A stretch of 21,834 nt of DNA, from NCBI GenBank assembly GCA_018065225.1, contig JAGHTS010000111.1, positions 1-21,834 on the forward strand. The letters are read 5' to 3'. The position numbers and the translations under genes were made by a program. This DNA comes from Candidatus Phascolarctobacterium caballi (GTDB lineage: Bacteria; Bacillota; Negativicutes; Acidaminococcales; Acidaminococcaceae). The notes below the pieces were generated by a model. That model had not been told where the DNA came from, made no database searches, and saw nothing but the letters and a program-made list of their open reading frames with translations. Below are positions 15,718-21,789 of the stretch, one piece after another. Positions within the stretch are counted from its first letter, which is position 1; each line of letters starts with the position of its first letter.

Positions 15718-16797
15718 ATGTTTAATAAGGGCAAGTTTAGGGAAGTTTTCTTTTCAGAATGTAATTTGTCGGATGTGTTTTTTGACAGTTTAAAACAAGA
15801 TTATCCTGGATTTGAATTTTGGTTTCAAACAAAGTCAAATAATGGAGCAAAAGCATTAGTGTATGATGAAGATGGGTGTATTAAGGCTTTTTTGTATTTG
15901 AAAGTTGACGAGTGTGAACCAATAAAATTAAAGAATAGAATATTACCAGCAGCATATAGAATTAAAATTGGTACGTTAAAACTTAGTAATGATATTCAAG
16001 GGCAAAGATTAGGGGAGGGAGCTATTGGTATAGCTTTGTGGCAGTGGCAGAAGTCCGTTTGTGATGAGATTTATATAACTGTTTTTGATAAGCATAATGA
16101 TTTGACTGCACTTATTAGTAGATATGGGTTTGTAAAAGTTGGAGATAAGGCTGACACAAATGAAGCGGTGTACATTAAGAGCAAGGCACGGCTTGATAAA
16201 TCTAATCCTTATAGGATGTTTCCTTATATTAATGAAACAAAGATAGGCCATTCTGGAATATTGCCAATAGAGGAAGAATATCATGATAAAATGTTTTCGT
16301 ATTCAGAATTAGCAAATACAGATCAGGAAACGGGAGAAACGGCGGCGGCGAACGGAATTGATAAAGTATATGTGGCTTTCCCTCGCAACGGGTTAGCTGT
16401 TCAAGCAGGAGATCCTATTTTTCTTTATCGTAAATTTGCAGGACAATATAAATATTTTAGATCGGTTGTTACCTCTGTGTGTACTATTGTAGATGTAGTT
16501 CCTGTGAAGTATCAGGGAAGGATTTTGTTAAGCGAAGCAGAATATTTGAATGTTATAGGTAATAAGTCAATTTTTTCGCAGGAAGAATTAATTTATTTTT
16601 ATCGTTATCGACAAAATGTTGTTGTATTAGATTTGTTGTATAATTATTTTTTCGGAAAGGGAAATAATATTACTAATCAAACTATGGTTGATAATGAATT
16701 ATGGTCTGGACATCCATATGAGATGATACTTAATGCTGATGAATTTAAACGAGTTCTACAGTTGGCAAATGTTAATTTTAGTATGGTGGTGAAATAA
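15718..16797 (+). CDS. GNAT acetyltransferase fused to a PUA/EVE-like C-terminal domain
   Basis: A 359-residue two-part protein. The N-terminal half is a GNAT: YRIKIGTLKLS leads to the acetyl-CoA loop IQGQRLGEGAIG (Gln96, Gly99, Gly101), then YITVFDKHNDLTALISRYGF, the classic end of the fold. The C-terminal half from about residue 220 (KVYVAFPRNGLAVQAGDPIF, YKYFRSVVTSVCTIVD) resembles the PUA-like/EVE barrel that binds modified nucleotides or RNA. An AGGAGG ribosome binding site is present. The next gene encodes a small ASCH protein one base away, so the two are cotranscribed and probably cooperate. Acetylation of an RNA base or nucleoside, or of a tRNA-linked group, is a reasonable hypothesis but is not shown. 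Confidence 0.7.
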   Translation: MFNKGKFREVFFSECNLSDVFFDSLKQDYPGFEFWFQTKSNNGAKALVYDEDGCIKAFLYLKVDECEPIKLKNRILPAAYRIKIGTLKLSNDIQGQRLGEGAIGIALWQWQKSVCDEIYITVFDKHNDLTALISRYGFVKVGDKADTNEAVYIKSKARLDKSNPYRMFPYINETKIGHSGILPIEEEYHDKMFSYSELANTDQETGETAAANGIDKVYVAFPRNGLAVQAGDPIFLYRKFAGQYKYFRSVVTSVCTIVDVVPVKYQGRILLSEAEYLNVIGNKSIFSQEELIYFYRYRQNVVVLDLLYNYFFGKGNNITNQTMVDNELWSGHPYEMILNADEFKRVLQLANVNFSMVVK

Positions 16798-16798
16798 A

Positions 16799-17173
16799 AT
16801 GTGTACGGTGATGTTGGCGATAAAACCAGAATATGCTCAAAAAATTTTTAATGGCGATAAACAGTTTGAATTTCGCCGTAGGGTGGGACAAAAGGTTCCA
16901 ACAAAAATAATCATCTATGTCACCTCCCCTTATTCATGTGTTATGGGAGAAGCTAGAGTTAAAAAAATAATAGTTGATCAGCCGGAGAAATTATGGCAGA
17001 GAACAAAGCAATTTGCTGGGATTGAGTACAGAAAGTTTATAGAATATTTTAGTGGAACAATGATGGCATATGCTTACAGTATAGAGGGAGTTAAAAAATA
17101 TAGAAAGAAGAAGTCCCTTTCGGATTATGGATTACAAATTGCCCCACAATCTTTTGTGTATTTGAAGGATTAA
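16799..17173 (+). CDS. Small ASCH-domain protein (COG4933-like)
   Basis: A 124-residue single-domain protein of the ASCH/PUA-like superfamily. The hallmark N-terminal strand-helix-strand MLAIKPEYAQKIFNGDKQFE is followed by arginines (FRRR), then IIIYVTSPYSCVMGEARVKKI and C-terminal APQSFVYL. ASCH proteins bind RNA or nucleotides, and E. coli YqfB of this superfamily hydrolyses N4-acetylcytidine. Pairing with a GNAT encoded one base upstream raises the idea of an acetylation writer with an eraser or reader. The domain is secure, and the activity is inferred. Confidence 0.8.
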   Translation: MCTVMLAIKPEYAQKIFNGDKQFEFRRRVGQKVPTKIIIYVTSPYSCVMGEARVKKIIVDQPEKLWQRTKQFAGIEYRKFIEYFSGTMMAYAYSIEGVKKYRKKKSLSDYGLQIAPQSFVYLKD

Positions 17174-17452
17174 TTCTATTTTGTTTTAGAGTGATTGGGG
17201 AATGATTAAAAATTATATTAGAAGTTATTTGTTGCTGGCATTACTGTTGCAAGGTATACGTGGTTAAATTCCACAAAAATTAAGTATTTAAAATTTTTCT
17301 TAGACAAGTGGAATGTAATTATGTCAAAAGATATAAGAGCAACTATTGTATTCTATTAGTTGCAAGAAAAGAAAAAAATAGAATATAAATATATTATAGA
17401 TGTATGATAGAAAACATTTAGACATTTTGTAGTTGATTAAAGCAGAAATTTA
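17174..17452 (+). other. AT-rich intergenic region with inverted repeats, no gene seen
   Basis: Frames are broken throughout and no ribosome binding site leads a plausible gene. Two structured patches are present. One is ATTCCAC (17268-17274) with GTGGAAT (17308-17314), containing an inner AAAAATT/AATTTTT pairing. The other is GCAACTA (17339-17345) with TAGTTGC (17357-17363). Neither is followed by a good T-run. They may be 3' untranslated structure of the GNAT-ASCH transcript or remnants of a lost element. Confidence 0.4.
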
Positions 17453-17481
17453 TTGACTGGAATTTAGTTCTGTGATAAAAT
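17453..17481 (+). promoter_or_regulatory. Sigma-A-type promoter of candidate small RNA
   Basis: TTGACT (-35, 17453-17458), a 17-nt spacer, and TAAAAT (-10, 17476-17481). Each box differs from consensus at one position and the spacing is ideal. No coding start with a ribosome binding site follows before the hairpin terminator at 17587, so the transcript appears to be noncoding. Confidence 0.7.
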
Positions 17482-17487
17482 AAATAA

Positions 17488-17615
17488 AATTAAATATTGA
17501 TTTTGTGATAGAGATTTGTTGTATACATTAACACATATGTGAGAGGGCATATTTGACGAGACACTGTGGAATATTTTTGATTATCAATCCCGTGGCTTGT
17601 CCACGGGATTTTTGT
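17488..17615 (+). ncRNA. Candidate orphan small RNA of about 125 nt
   Basis: A near-consensus promoter ends at 17481 and a strong hairpin plus T-run lies at 17587-17614. Initiation about 7 nt after the -10 box would give a transcript of roughly 125 nt. No open frame with a ribosome binding site lies inside it. I do not recognise it as 6S, SRP, tmRNA, RNase P or a riboswitch. It lies between the GNAT-ASCH pair and two small membrane-protein genes, so it could regulate either. If the terminator is leaky, it would instead be the leader of the downstream small genes (attenuation). Confidence 0.5.
17587..17615 (+). terminator. Rho-independent terminator
   Basis: A perfect 9-bp stem, ATCCCGTGG (17587-17595) with CCACGGGAT (17601-17609), a CTTGT loop, and a T-run that continues to TTTTTG. 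Five G-C pairs sit in a very AT-rich context. It ends the candidate small RNA. Confidence 0.8.
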
Positions 17616-17717
17616 ATCATAAACAGAGGTGAGTACATGAACGTATTTTGTGATAGTAGTTAGACGGAGTTTGGTAACAATAGGAAAATAATTTTTATGA
17701 AAAGGAGATGAGATAAA

Positions 17718-17828
17718 ATGAATGGAAATTATCATGATAAAATTATGAAAATTTTTGAATTTGCAATTAAACTTATGGCACTTGGAATTATTGTATTTAT
17801 GATGATGTGTATATATATATGGCAATAA
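17718..17828 (+). CDS. 36-residue single-helix membrane peptide
   Basis: ATG 17718 follows a strong AAAAGGAGATGAG ribosome binding site and encodes 36 residues. A short polar, mildly basic head (MNGNYHDKIMKIFEF) leads into a hydrophobic helix (LMALGIIVFMMMCIYIW) that ends at the C-terminus. The quality of the ribosome binding site supports translation. It overlaps the start of the next membrane protein, implying coupling. Size and single helix resemble small membrane-active toxins and holin-like peptides, but no family is recognised. No separate promoter is clear, so it may depend on read-through of the upstream hairpin. Confidence 0.55.
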   Translation: MNGNYHDKIMKIFEFAIKLMALGIIVFMMMCIYIWQ

Positions 17829-18139
17829 ATATTACTGATGGTAACAGTTTATGCGAATGTATAAGGACTGAGGTATTTAAGGTGTTTATGGTTACAACTC
17901 CAGTGGTATTGCTTGCCACAATAACATATGGTTTATTCATTGTATATGATTATCACATCACGGAAGAAAAGGAAAAAGATTTCATGATTGGATTAGGTCT
18001 TTTAATTTTGCTCTTTTTGGTTAAAGCTTTTGTAATTTCATTTTTTGATGAGAAGTATATATCAGAATTTAGGTCGTTGTTTGATAATATTATGACCGGA
18101 GTTATTTCAGCATCTCTAGTTGCTTTATTTAGATGTTAG
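17819..18139 (+). CDS. Small membrane protein with two or three helices, unknown function
   Basis: About 106 residues. The helices are around VFMVTTPVVLLATITYGLFI and FMIGLGLLILLFLVKAFVIS, with a possible third near the C-terminus (MTGVISASLVALF). A charged loop (DYHITEEKEKD) separates the first two. The frame opens at GTG 17807, but ATG 17819 is preferred. Both starts lie within the end of the 36-residue peptide gene, so translation is probably coupled. A hairpin terminator follows 34 nt after the stop. No family is recognised. Confidence 0.6.
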   Translation: MAINITDGNSLCECIRTEVFKVFMVTTPVVLLATITYGLFIVYDYHITEEKEKDFMIGLGLLILLFLVKAFVISFFDEKYISEFRSLFDNIMTGVISASLVALFRC

Positions 18140-18173
18140 TTGCTTTAATTTAAGAAGGAAGATATATCAACAC

Positions 18174-18203
18174 AAAAAGCGGAGAAATTTTCCGCTTTTT
18201 CTT
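18174..18203 (+). terminator. Rho-independent terminator
   Basis: AAAAAGCGGA (18174-18183) pairs with TCCGCTTTTT (18191-18200), with a GAAATTT loop and further T residues. It ends the small membrane-protein unit. Its core is nearly identical to the hairpin at 19541-19577. Confidence 0.85.
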
Positions 18204-18350
18204 TTGCCTTTTTAGTACTTACCGTTCATCATCATCCTGCCCACCCTGTCTTTCGTTCTCGTTTCCTTCTCATGGCTTTATTCCCTTTCTTTCCTCTCTT
18301 CTTATTTCCCCTACGTTATTATCGTGTTTCGTGATATTTATTTTTTTCCA
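18201..18350. other. Pyrimidine-rich intergenic stretch
   Basis: About 130-150 nt of the + strand are strongly C/T-rich (for example CCTGCCCACCCTGTC and TTCCCTTTCTTTCCTCTCTTC). This is unlike the purine-rich or AT-rich DNA elsewhere. No supported gene is seen on either strand. The opposite strand has only a 13-codon frame (start in the region of 18274) with a purine-rich lead. It separates the terminator from the promoter of the next ATPase. Confidence 0.4.
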
Positions 18351-18353
18351 TCG

Positions 18354-18382
18354 TTGACAAAACTTATAAAAGATTATAAAAT
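18354..18382 (+). promoter_or_regulatory. Sigma-A-type promoter of the AAA ATPase gene
   Basis: TTGACA (18354-18359, perfect -35), a 17-nt spacer and TAAAAT (18377-18382). It lies about 40 nt before the ATPase start. The spacer and -10 box fall inside the tandem TTATRAAA repeats, so a repressor binding those repeats could compete with RNA polymerase. Confidence 0.75.
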
Positions 18383-18429
18383 AACCTAAAACTTATGAAA
18401 GGTTATAAAAAAATTATAAAGTTATGAAA
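18359..18429 (+). repeat. Tandem TTATRAAA repeats over promoter and leader
   Basis: A 23-nt direct repeat, 18359-18381 and 18388-18410, is identical at 21 of 23 positions. At finer scale TTATRAAA units begin at 18364, 18374, 18393, 18403, 18414 and 18422, mostly about one helical turn apart. The last unit contains the ATG of the ATPase. The array covers the -10 region, the start point and the ribosome binding region, so an operator role is plausible. Confidence 0.65.
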
Positions 18430-19470
18430 AAAACTGTTTTAAAAAATCCGTATACTCTTACATTTGGAAGGAAACCGGAAAATTTAATAGGACGCAATCA
18501 GGAGATAAGCGATATTTTGGAATGTTTTCAAAATGATGCGCCAGAATATCAGGTTTGTATGTTAACTGGTCTTCGTGGGGTTGGGAAAACGGTTTGTCTT
18601 ACCGCTGTTGCTAATGAGTTTCGTCAGGATAAAAATTGGTTAGTGGCAGATTTAAGTTCGGAAAGAAATCTTATTGATGCTTTGGTTGCGGAACTGGCAG
18701 GGCATCAAGGTTTTTTGAGTTTGTTAAAAAATGCCAAACTTAAATTATCTGCTTTTGGGTTGGGGTTGGAATTGGGAACAAGGGAGCAAATAAAAGATAA
18801 CGCAGTTGTTTTAGACAGGATATTGGCAAAACTGACGGAAAATGGCAAGCGTGTTCTTGTTACTTTGGATGAGGCAGTTCCTAATAGATTTGTGCGTGAG
18901 TTTGTCAGTCAGTTTCAAATTTATATTAGGAAAAATTATAATGTTTTTCTTTTAATGACTGGTTTGCATGAAAATATTTATGATTTGCAAAATGCAAAAA
19001 CAATGACTTTTCTTTATCGTGCACCTAAGATTGTTTTAGGTCCACTGAATATGTGGTTGATTGAAGCAAATTATCAAAAAGTTTTTGGTTTGTCAGATAA
19101 GGATGCACATACTATGGCTGTTTTAACTAAGGGATATCCTTACGCTTTTCAATTATTAGGTTATTTATGTTTTAAGGAACAGAAAAAATGTGATGATGTT
19201 TTGCTTGAATTTGACGCTTATTTAGGTGAGTATGTTTATGATAAGATTTGGACGGAACTTTCTTCAATGGATAAAAAGGTTTTGCATGCCATGGCAAAGT
19301 CCAACAATTTTAAAGTGAATACGATTAGGCAGATGGTGAATATGGAATCCAGTACATTTAGTGTGTACAGGCAACGTTTGTTGAAAAAGGGTATATTGTC
19401 CGTGCCGGAGTACGGATGTTTGGATTTTGTTTTGCCAAGATTTAAGGAATATGTGGAGAAGATGGAATAA
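18424..19470 (+). CDS. AAA_16/archaeal-type ATPase with C-terminal winged helix
   Basis: A 348-residue STAND/AAA ATPase of the COG1672-like type. The N-terminus NPYTLTFGRKPENLIGR leads to Walker A GLRGVGKT (residues 49-56). Walker B LVTLDEA has Asp149 and Glu150, and LLMTGLHENI is the sensor-1 strand. A helical lid is followed by a winged-helix region from about residue 275 (SSMDKKVLHAMAKS, then STFSVYRQRLLKKGILS), ending in DFVLPRFKEYVEKM. Such proteins are common, single-gene and poorly characterised. DNA binding by the winged helix would allow autoregulation through the repeats at its own promoter. No good ribosome binding site is visible before the ATG. The gene is monocistronic, between two similar hairpin terminators. 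Confidence 0.82.
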   Translation: MKKTVLKNPYTLTFGRKPENLIGRNQEISDILECFQNDAPEYQVCMLTGLRGVGKTVCLTAVANEFRQDKNWLVADLSSERNLIDALVAELAGHQGFLSLLKNAKLKLSAFGLGLELGTREQIKDNAVVLDRILAKLTENGKRVLVTLDEAVPNRFVREFVSQFQIYIRKNYNVFLLMTGLHENIYDLQNAKTMTFLYRAPKIVLGPLNMWLIEANYQKVFGLSDKDAHTMAVLTKGYPYAFQLLGYLCFKEQKKCDDVLLEFDAYLGEYVYDKIWTELSSMDKKVLHAMAKSNNFKVNTIRQMVNMESSTFSVYRQRLLKKGILSVPEYGCLDFVLPRFKEYVEKME

Positions 19471-19540
19471 AGATCAGACAAAATGCAAGAGAGATAAGAG
19501 AAAAGTTGAGATAGGATGTTCCTGTGATTAAAAATTTATC

Positions 19541-19577
19541 AAAACAAAAAGCGGAGAAAATCTCCGCTTTTTGTTTT
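19541..19577. terminator. Bidirectional rho-independent terminator
   Basis: A perfect 17-bp stem, AAAACAAAAAGCGGAGA with TCTCCGCTTTTTGTTTT, and an AAA loop. The A-tract and T-tract on either side make it functional on both strands. It sits between the convergent AAA ATPase gene (+) and the copper ATPase unit (-). Confidence 0.88.
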
Positions 19578-19657
19578 GCATTTAATGTTTGATTTGCAAA
19601 TAATCCTTCTTAAAAAATAATTTTTGCGTTCTAAATGATCTTTTCATTTACAATTCT

Positions 19658-19975
19658 TTAATTTACACCCGGGAATGAGCGGACATATTGAATACGGATG
19701 TCTTCAAAACTATCTACAAATTGGATTTTGAAATCAGGGAAAGAATCTACAAATTGCCATTCTCCAATTTGGTCCGGAAAATGATTAACGATTTTGACTT
19801 TTAGGTCGGGAAATGAGTTTACAACTTTTACACGGATATCAGGGAAAGAATTGACAACTTGCACTTTGCCGCAAAGTTTAATGCCGTTCCAGTATCCGTC
19901 AGATGAAACATTGTTTGCGAAAACTGTAGTACATAATGTTAATAATATAATAGTTAAAGATACAATCTTTTTCAT
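19658..19975 (-). CDS. Small secreted beta-repeat protein, septoil-knot (DUF6150)-like
   Basis: A 105-residue protein. The frame runs further upstream, but ATG 19975 starts a clear signal peptide (MKKIVSLTIILLTLCTTVFA, cleavage after residue 20) and overlaps the copper ATPase stop as ATGA. The mature part has six short beta repeats of about 11 residues: VQVVNSFPD, IRVKVVNSFPD, LKVKIVNHFPD, then QIGEWQFVDSFPD, FKIQFVDSFED and IRIQYVRSFPG. The period, and the slightly longer fourth unit with a tryptophan, match my memory of the small DUF6150 proteins predicted to form a 7(1) 'septoil' knot. Translational coupling to the ATPase suggests a role in metal handling outside the cytoplasm, but this is inference. 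A lone cysteine (KLCGK) is present. Confidence 0.65.
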   Translation of the reverse strand: MKKIVSLTIILLTLCTTVFANNVSSDGYWNGIKLCGKVQVVNSFPDIRVKVVNSFPDLKVKIVNHFPDQIGEWQFVDSFPDFKIQFVDSFEDIRIQYVRSFPGVN

Positions 19976-21789
19976 AATTTTACTCCTTTCAATCGCAAAG
20001 CATTTGTTACTACACAAAATGAACTGCAACTCATGGCGGCGGCACCTATCATAGGATTTAATAAAATACCGAAAGCAGGATATAGGCAACCTGCTGCTAT
20101 GGGAATACAGATGATATTGTAGAAAAATGCCCACCACAAATTTTGTTTGATACATTGCATAGTGGCATGGCTGAGTTTTAAAAGTGCGGTTACATCTTGC
20201 AAATCTGATTTCATCAACACGACATCGGCACTTTCAATGGCGACATCTGTTCCCGCACCGATGGCTACCCCAACTTCTGCACGGGCAAGGGCGGGGGCAT
20301 CGTTGACCCCGTCACCTACCATCATTACTTTGTGACCTGTATTTTGCAATTCTTTGACAATTTTTTCTTTATCTTGTGGCAGACATTGGGAGCGATAATC
20401 TTTGATGCCTGCTTCTTGGGCGATTTGTGAGGCAATTTCTTCTTTGTCTCCACTTAGCATAATAACATTTTTATTTTGCTTATATAAATTTTGGATGGCT
20501 ATTATGGAACTTTCTTTAATTTTGTCTTTGTTATTCAGATTAGGTTTTCCTTCGGTAATAGTTCCTGTTTTGTCCAGTACAATGGTATCAATTTCGGTTG
20601 CCTGTTGCAAAGCGGTTGCAGATTTAATTAGGATACCCATAGTGGCACCTCTGCCTGTTCCTACCATAATAGCTGTAGGTGTTGCAAGTCCTAAAGCACA
20701 GGGACAGGAAATTACTAAAACGGAAACGGCAATATGCAGTGCAAAATTTGTTGTGGCTCCGCTTATAAGCCAGATGCTTCCGGAAATGATAGCGATAAGG
20801 ATTACTATGGGAACAAAAATACTGCTGATTTTATCTGCCAGTTGTGCCACAGGCGCTTTGGTAGTGGTTGCTTCATCCACTAATCTGATGATGGAGGCAA
20901 GTGTGGTGTTTTCGCCAACGGCGGTAACAATAAAACGGAATTTCCCTTGCACACAAAGTGTACCGCCTGTTACCAAATCTTCGGGATGGTGTTGTACAGC
21001 TACAGATTCTCCTGTAATGGCACTTTCGTCTATGGACGGCTCACCGCTGATGATTTTACCGTCCGTTGGGACACGATAACCTGCCTGAACAATGACTGTA
21101 TCGCCAACAACCAGCTCGTTGACAGGTATTTCCCCTGTTTCGCCGTGACGCTCAACAAGGGCAGTAGGTGGTGTGAGATTTAGTAAGGCAGTAATGGCAT
21201 TGGTGGTTTTGCTTTTGGCACGTGCCTCCAAAAATTTCCCCAAAGTAATGAGTGTTGTTATCATTGCCGCCGAGTCATAATATTGATATACAAAACTGGC
21301 AGTGGCTGATAGGGCGATTAAGGAATCCATATTGGGTGCCAAAGCAAAAAGATTTTTAAAACCGCGAATAAAATAAATACGGTTGGCGGCTAAAACAGGC
21401 AGACACAATACCAATTGGGCAATGGTGTTTTCTATACCTGCAAGTATTTGCCATCCCCACATGGGTGCCATTGCCAAAACGAAAAGTGGTATGCCAAAGA
21501 TAAGTGACAATATCAGACGGACGCTTAAAGAACGCAATTCCACAGATACGTCCGTTTCCTTGGCAACAATGTCTTGTGATGACGAAACTGTGGCGCCAAA
21601 TCCGATTTTGGCAACTTTGGCACAAATTTCGTCTGTATTTATTTTGTTTTCGTCATAATCTACTGACATACGGTTGCGTAACAGATTGACGTTTACAGAA
21701 TTGATGCCTCCTGTTTTGCCAAGCACTTTTTCAATGCGGGCACTGCAGGCACTGCAACTCATACCAGTAATGTTAAATTGTTGCTGCAC
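19972..21789 (-). CDS. copA: Copper-type P1B ATPase lacking most of the nucleotide-binding domain
   Basis: Membrane copper exporter family (CopA, P1B-1). One N-terminal HMA domain has GMSCSACS (Cys12, Cys15), then transmembrane helices, the actuator motif TGES, the ion-site CPC in TM6 (Cys362, Cys364), the phosphorylation motif DKTGT (Asp406), GDGVNDAP, and the last two helices. About 605 residues is short for a single-HMA CopA (usually about 730-800). DKTGTITEGKP runs within about 12 residues into KDKIKESSIIAIQNL and the hinge LSGD. The SEHPL and GxG nucleotide-binding motifs are therefore absent, in frame. It may be inactive or work unusually. The frame opens at TTG 21813, but GTG 21789 is preferred because GGAG lies 8 nt upstream. 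It is coupled to the small secreted protein by an ATGA overlap. Confidence 0.87.
   Translation of the reverse strand: MQQQFNITGMSCSACSARIEKVLGKTGGINSVNVNLLRNRMSVDYDENKINTDEICAKVAKIGFGATVSSSQDIVAKETDVSVELRSLSVRLILSLIFGIPLFVLAMAPMWGWQILAGIENTIAQLVLCLPVLAANRIYFIRGFKNLFALAPNMDSLIALSATASFVYQYYDSAAMITTLITLGKFLEARAKSKTTNAITALLNLTPPTALVERHGETGEIPVNELVVGDTVIVQAGYRVPTDGKIISGEPSIDESAITGESVAVQHHPEDLVTGGTLCVQGKFRFIVTAVGENTTLASIIRLVDEATTTKAPVAQLADKISSIFVPIVILIAIISGSIWLISGATTNFALHIAVSVLVISCPCALGLATPTAIMVGTGRGATMGILIKSATALQQATEIDTIVLDKTGTITEGKPNLNNKDKIKESSIIAIQNLYKQNKNVIMLSGDKEEIASQIAQEAGIKDYRSQCLPQDKEKIVKELQNTGHKVMMVGDGVNDAPALARAEVGVAIGAGTDVAIESADVVLMKSDLQDVTALLKLSHATMQCIKQNLWWAFFYNIICIPIAAGCLYPAFGILLNPMIGAAAMSCSSFCVVTNALRLKGVKL

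Noticed and set aside
17587..17615. IS200/IS605-type end hairpin
   Set aside because: The stem resembles such ends, but no tnpA or tnpB is present and a promoter lies at the right distance upstream, so a terminator is simpler.
17637..17663. 8-codon leader peptide (MNVFCDSS) before the small membrane genes
   Set aside because: It has a weak AGGTG site and is too short to separate from chance.
18359..18410. CRISPR-like direct repeats
   Set aside because: There are only two 23-nt copies 6 nt apart with no spacers or cas genes. They sit on a promoter and read better as operator-like repeats.
19976..20155. 60-residue N-terminal extension of the small repeat protein
   Set aside because: It runs inside the ATPase gene in another frame, while ATG 19975 starts a clear signal peptide and overlaps the ATPase stop.
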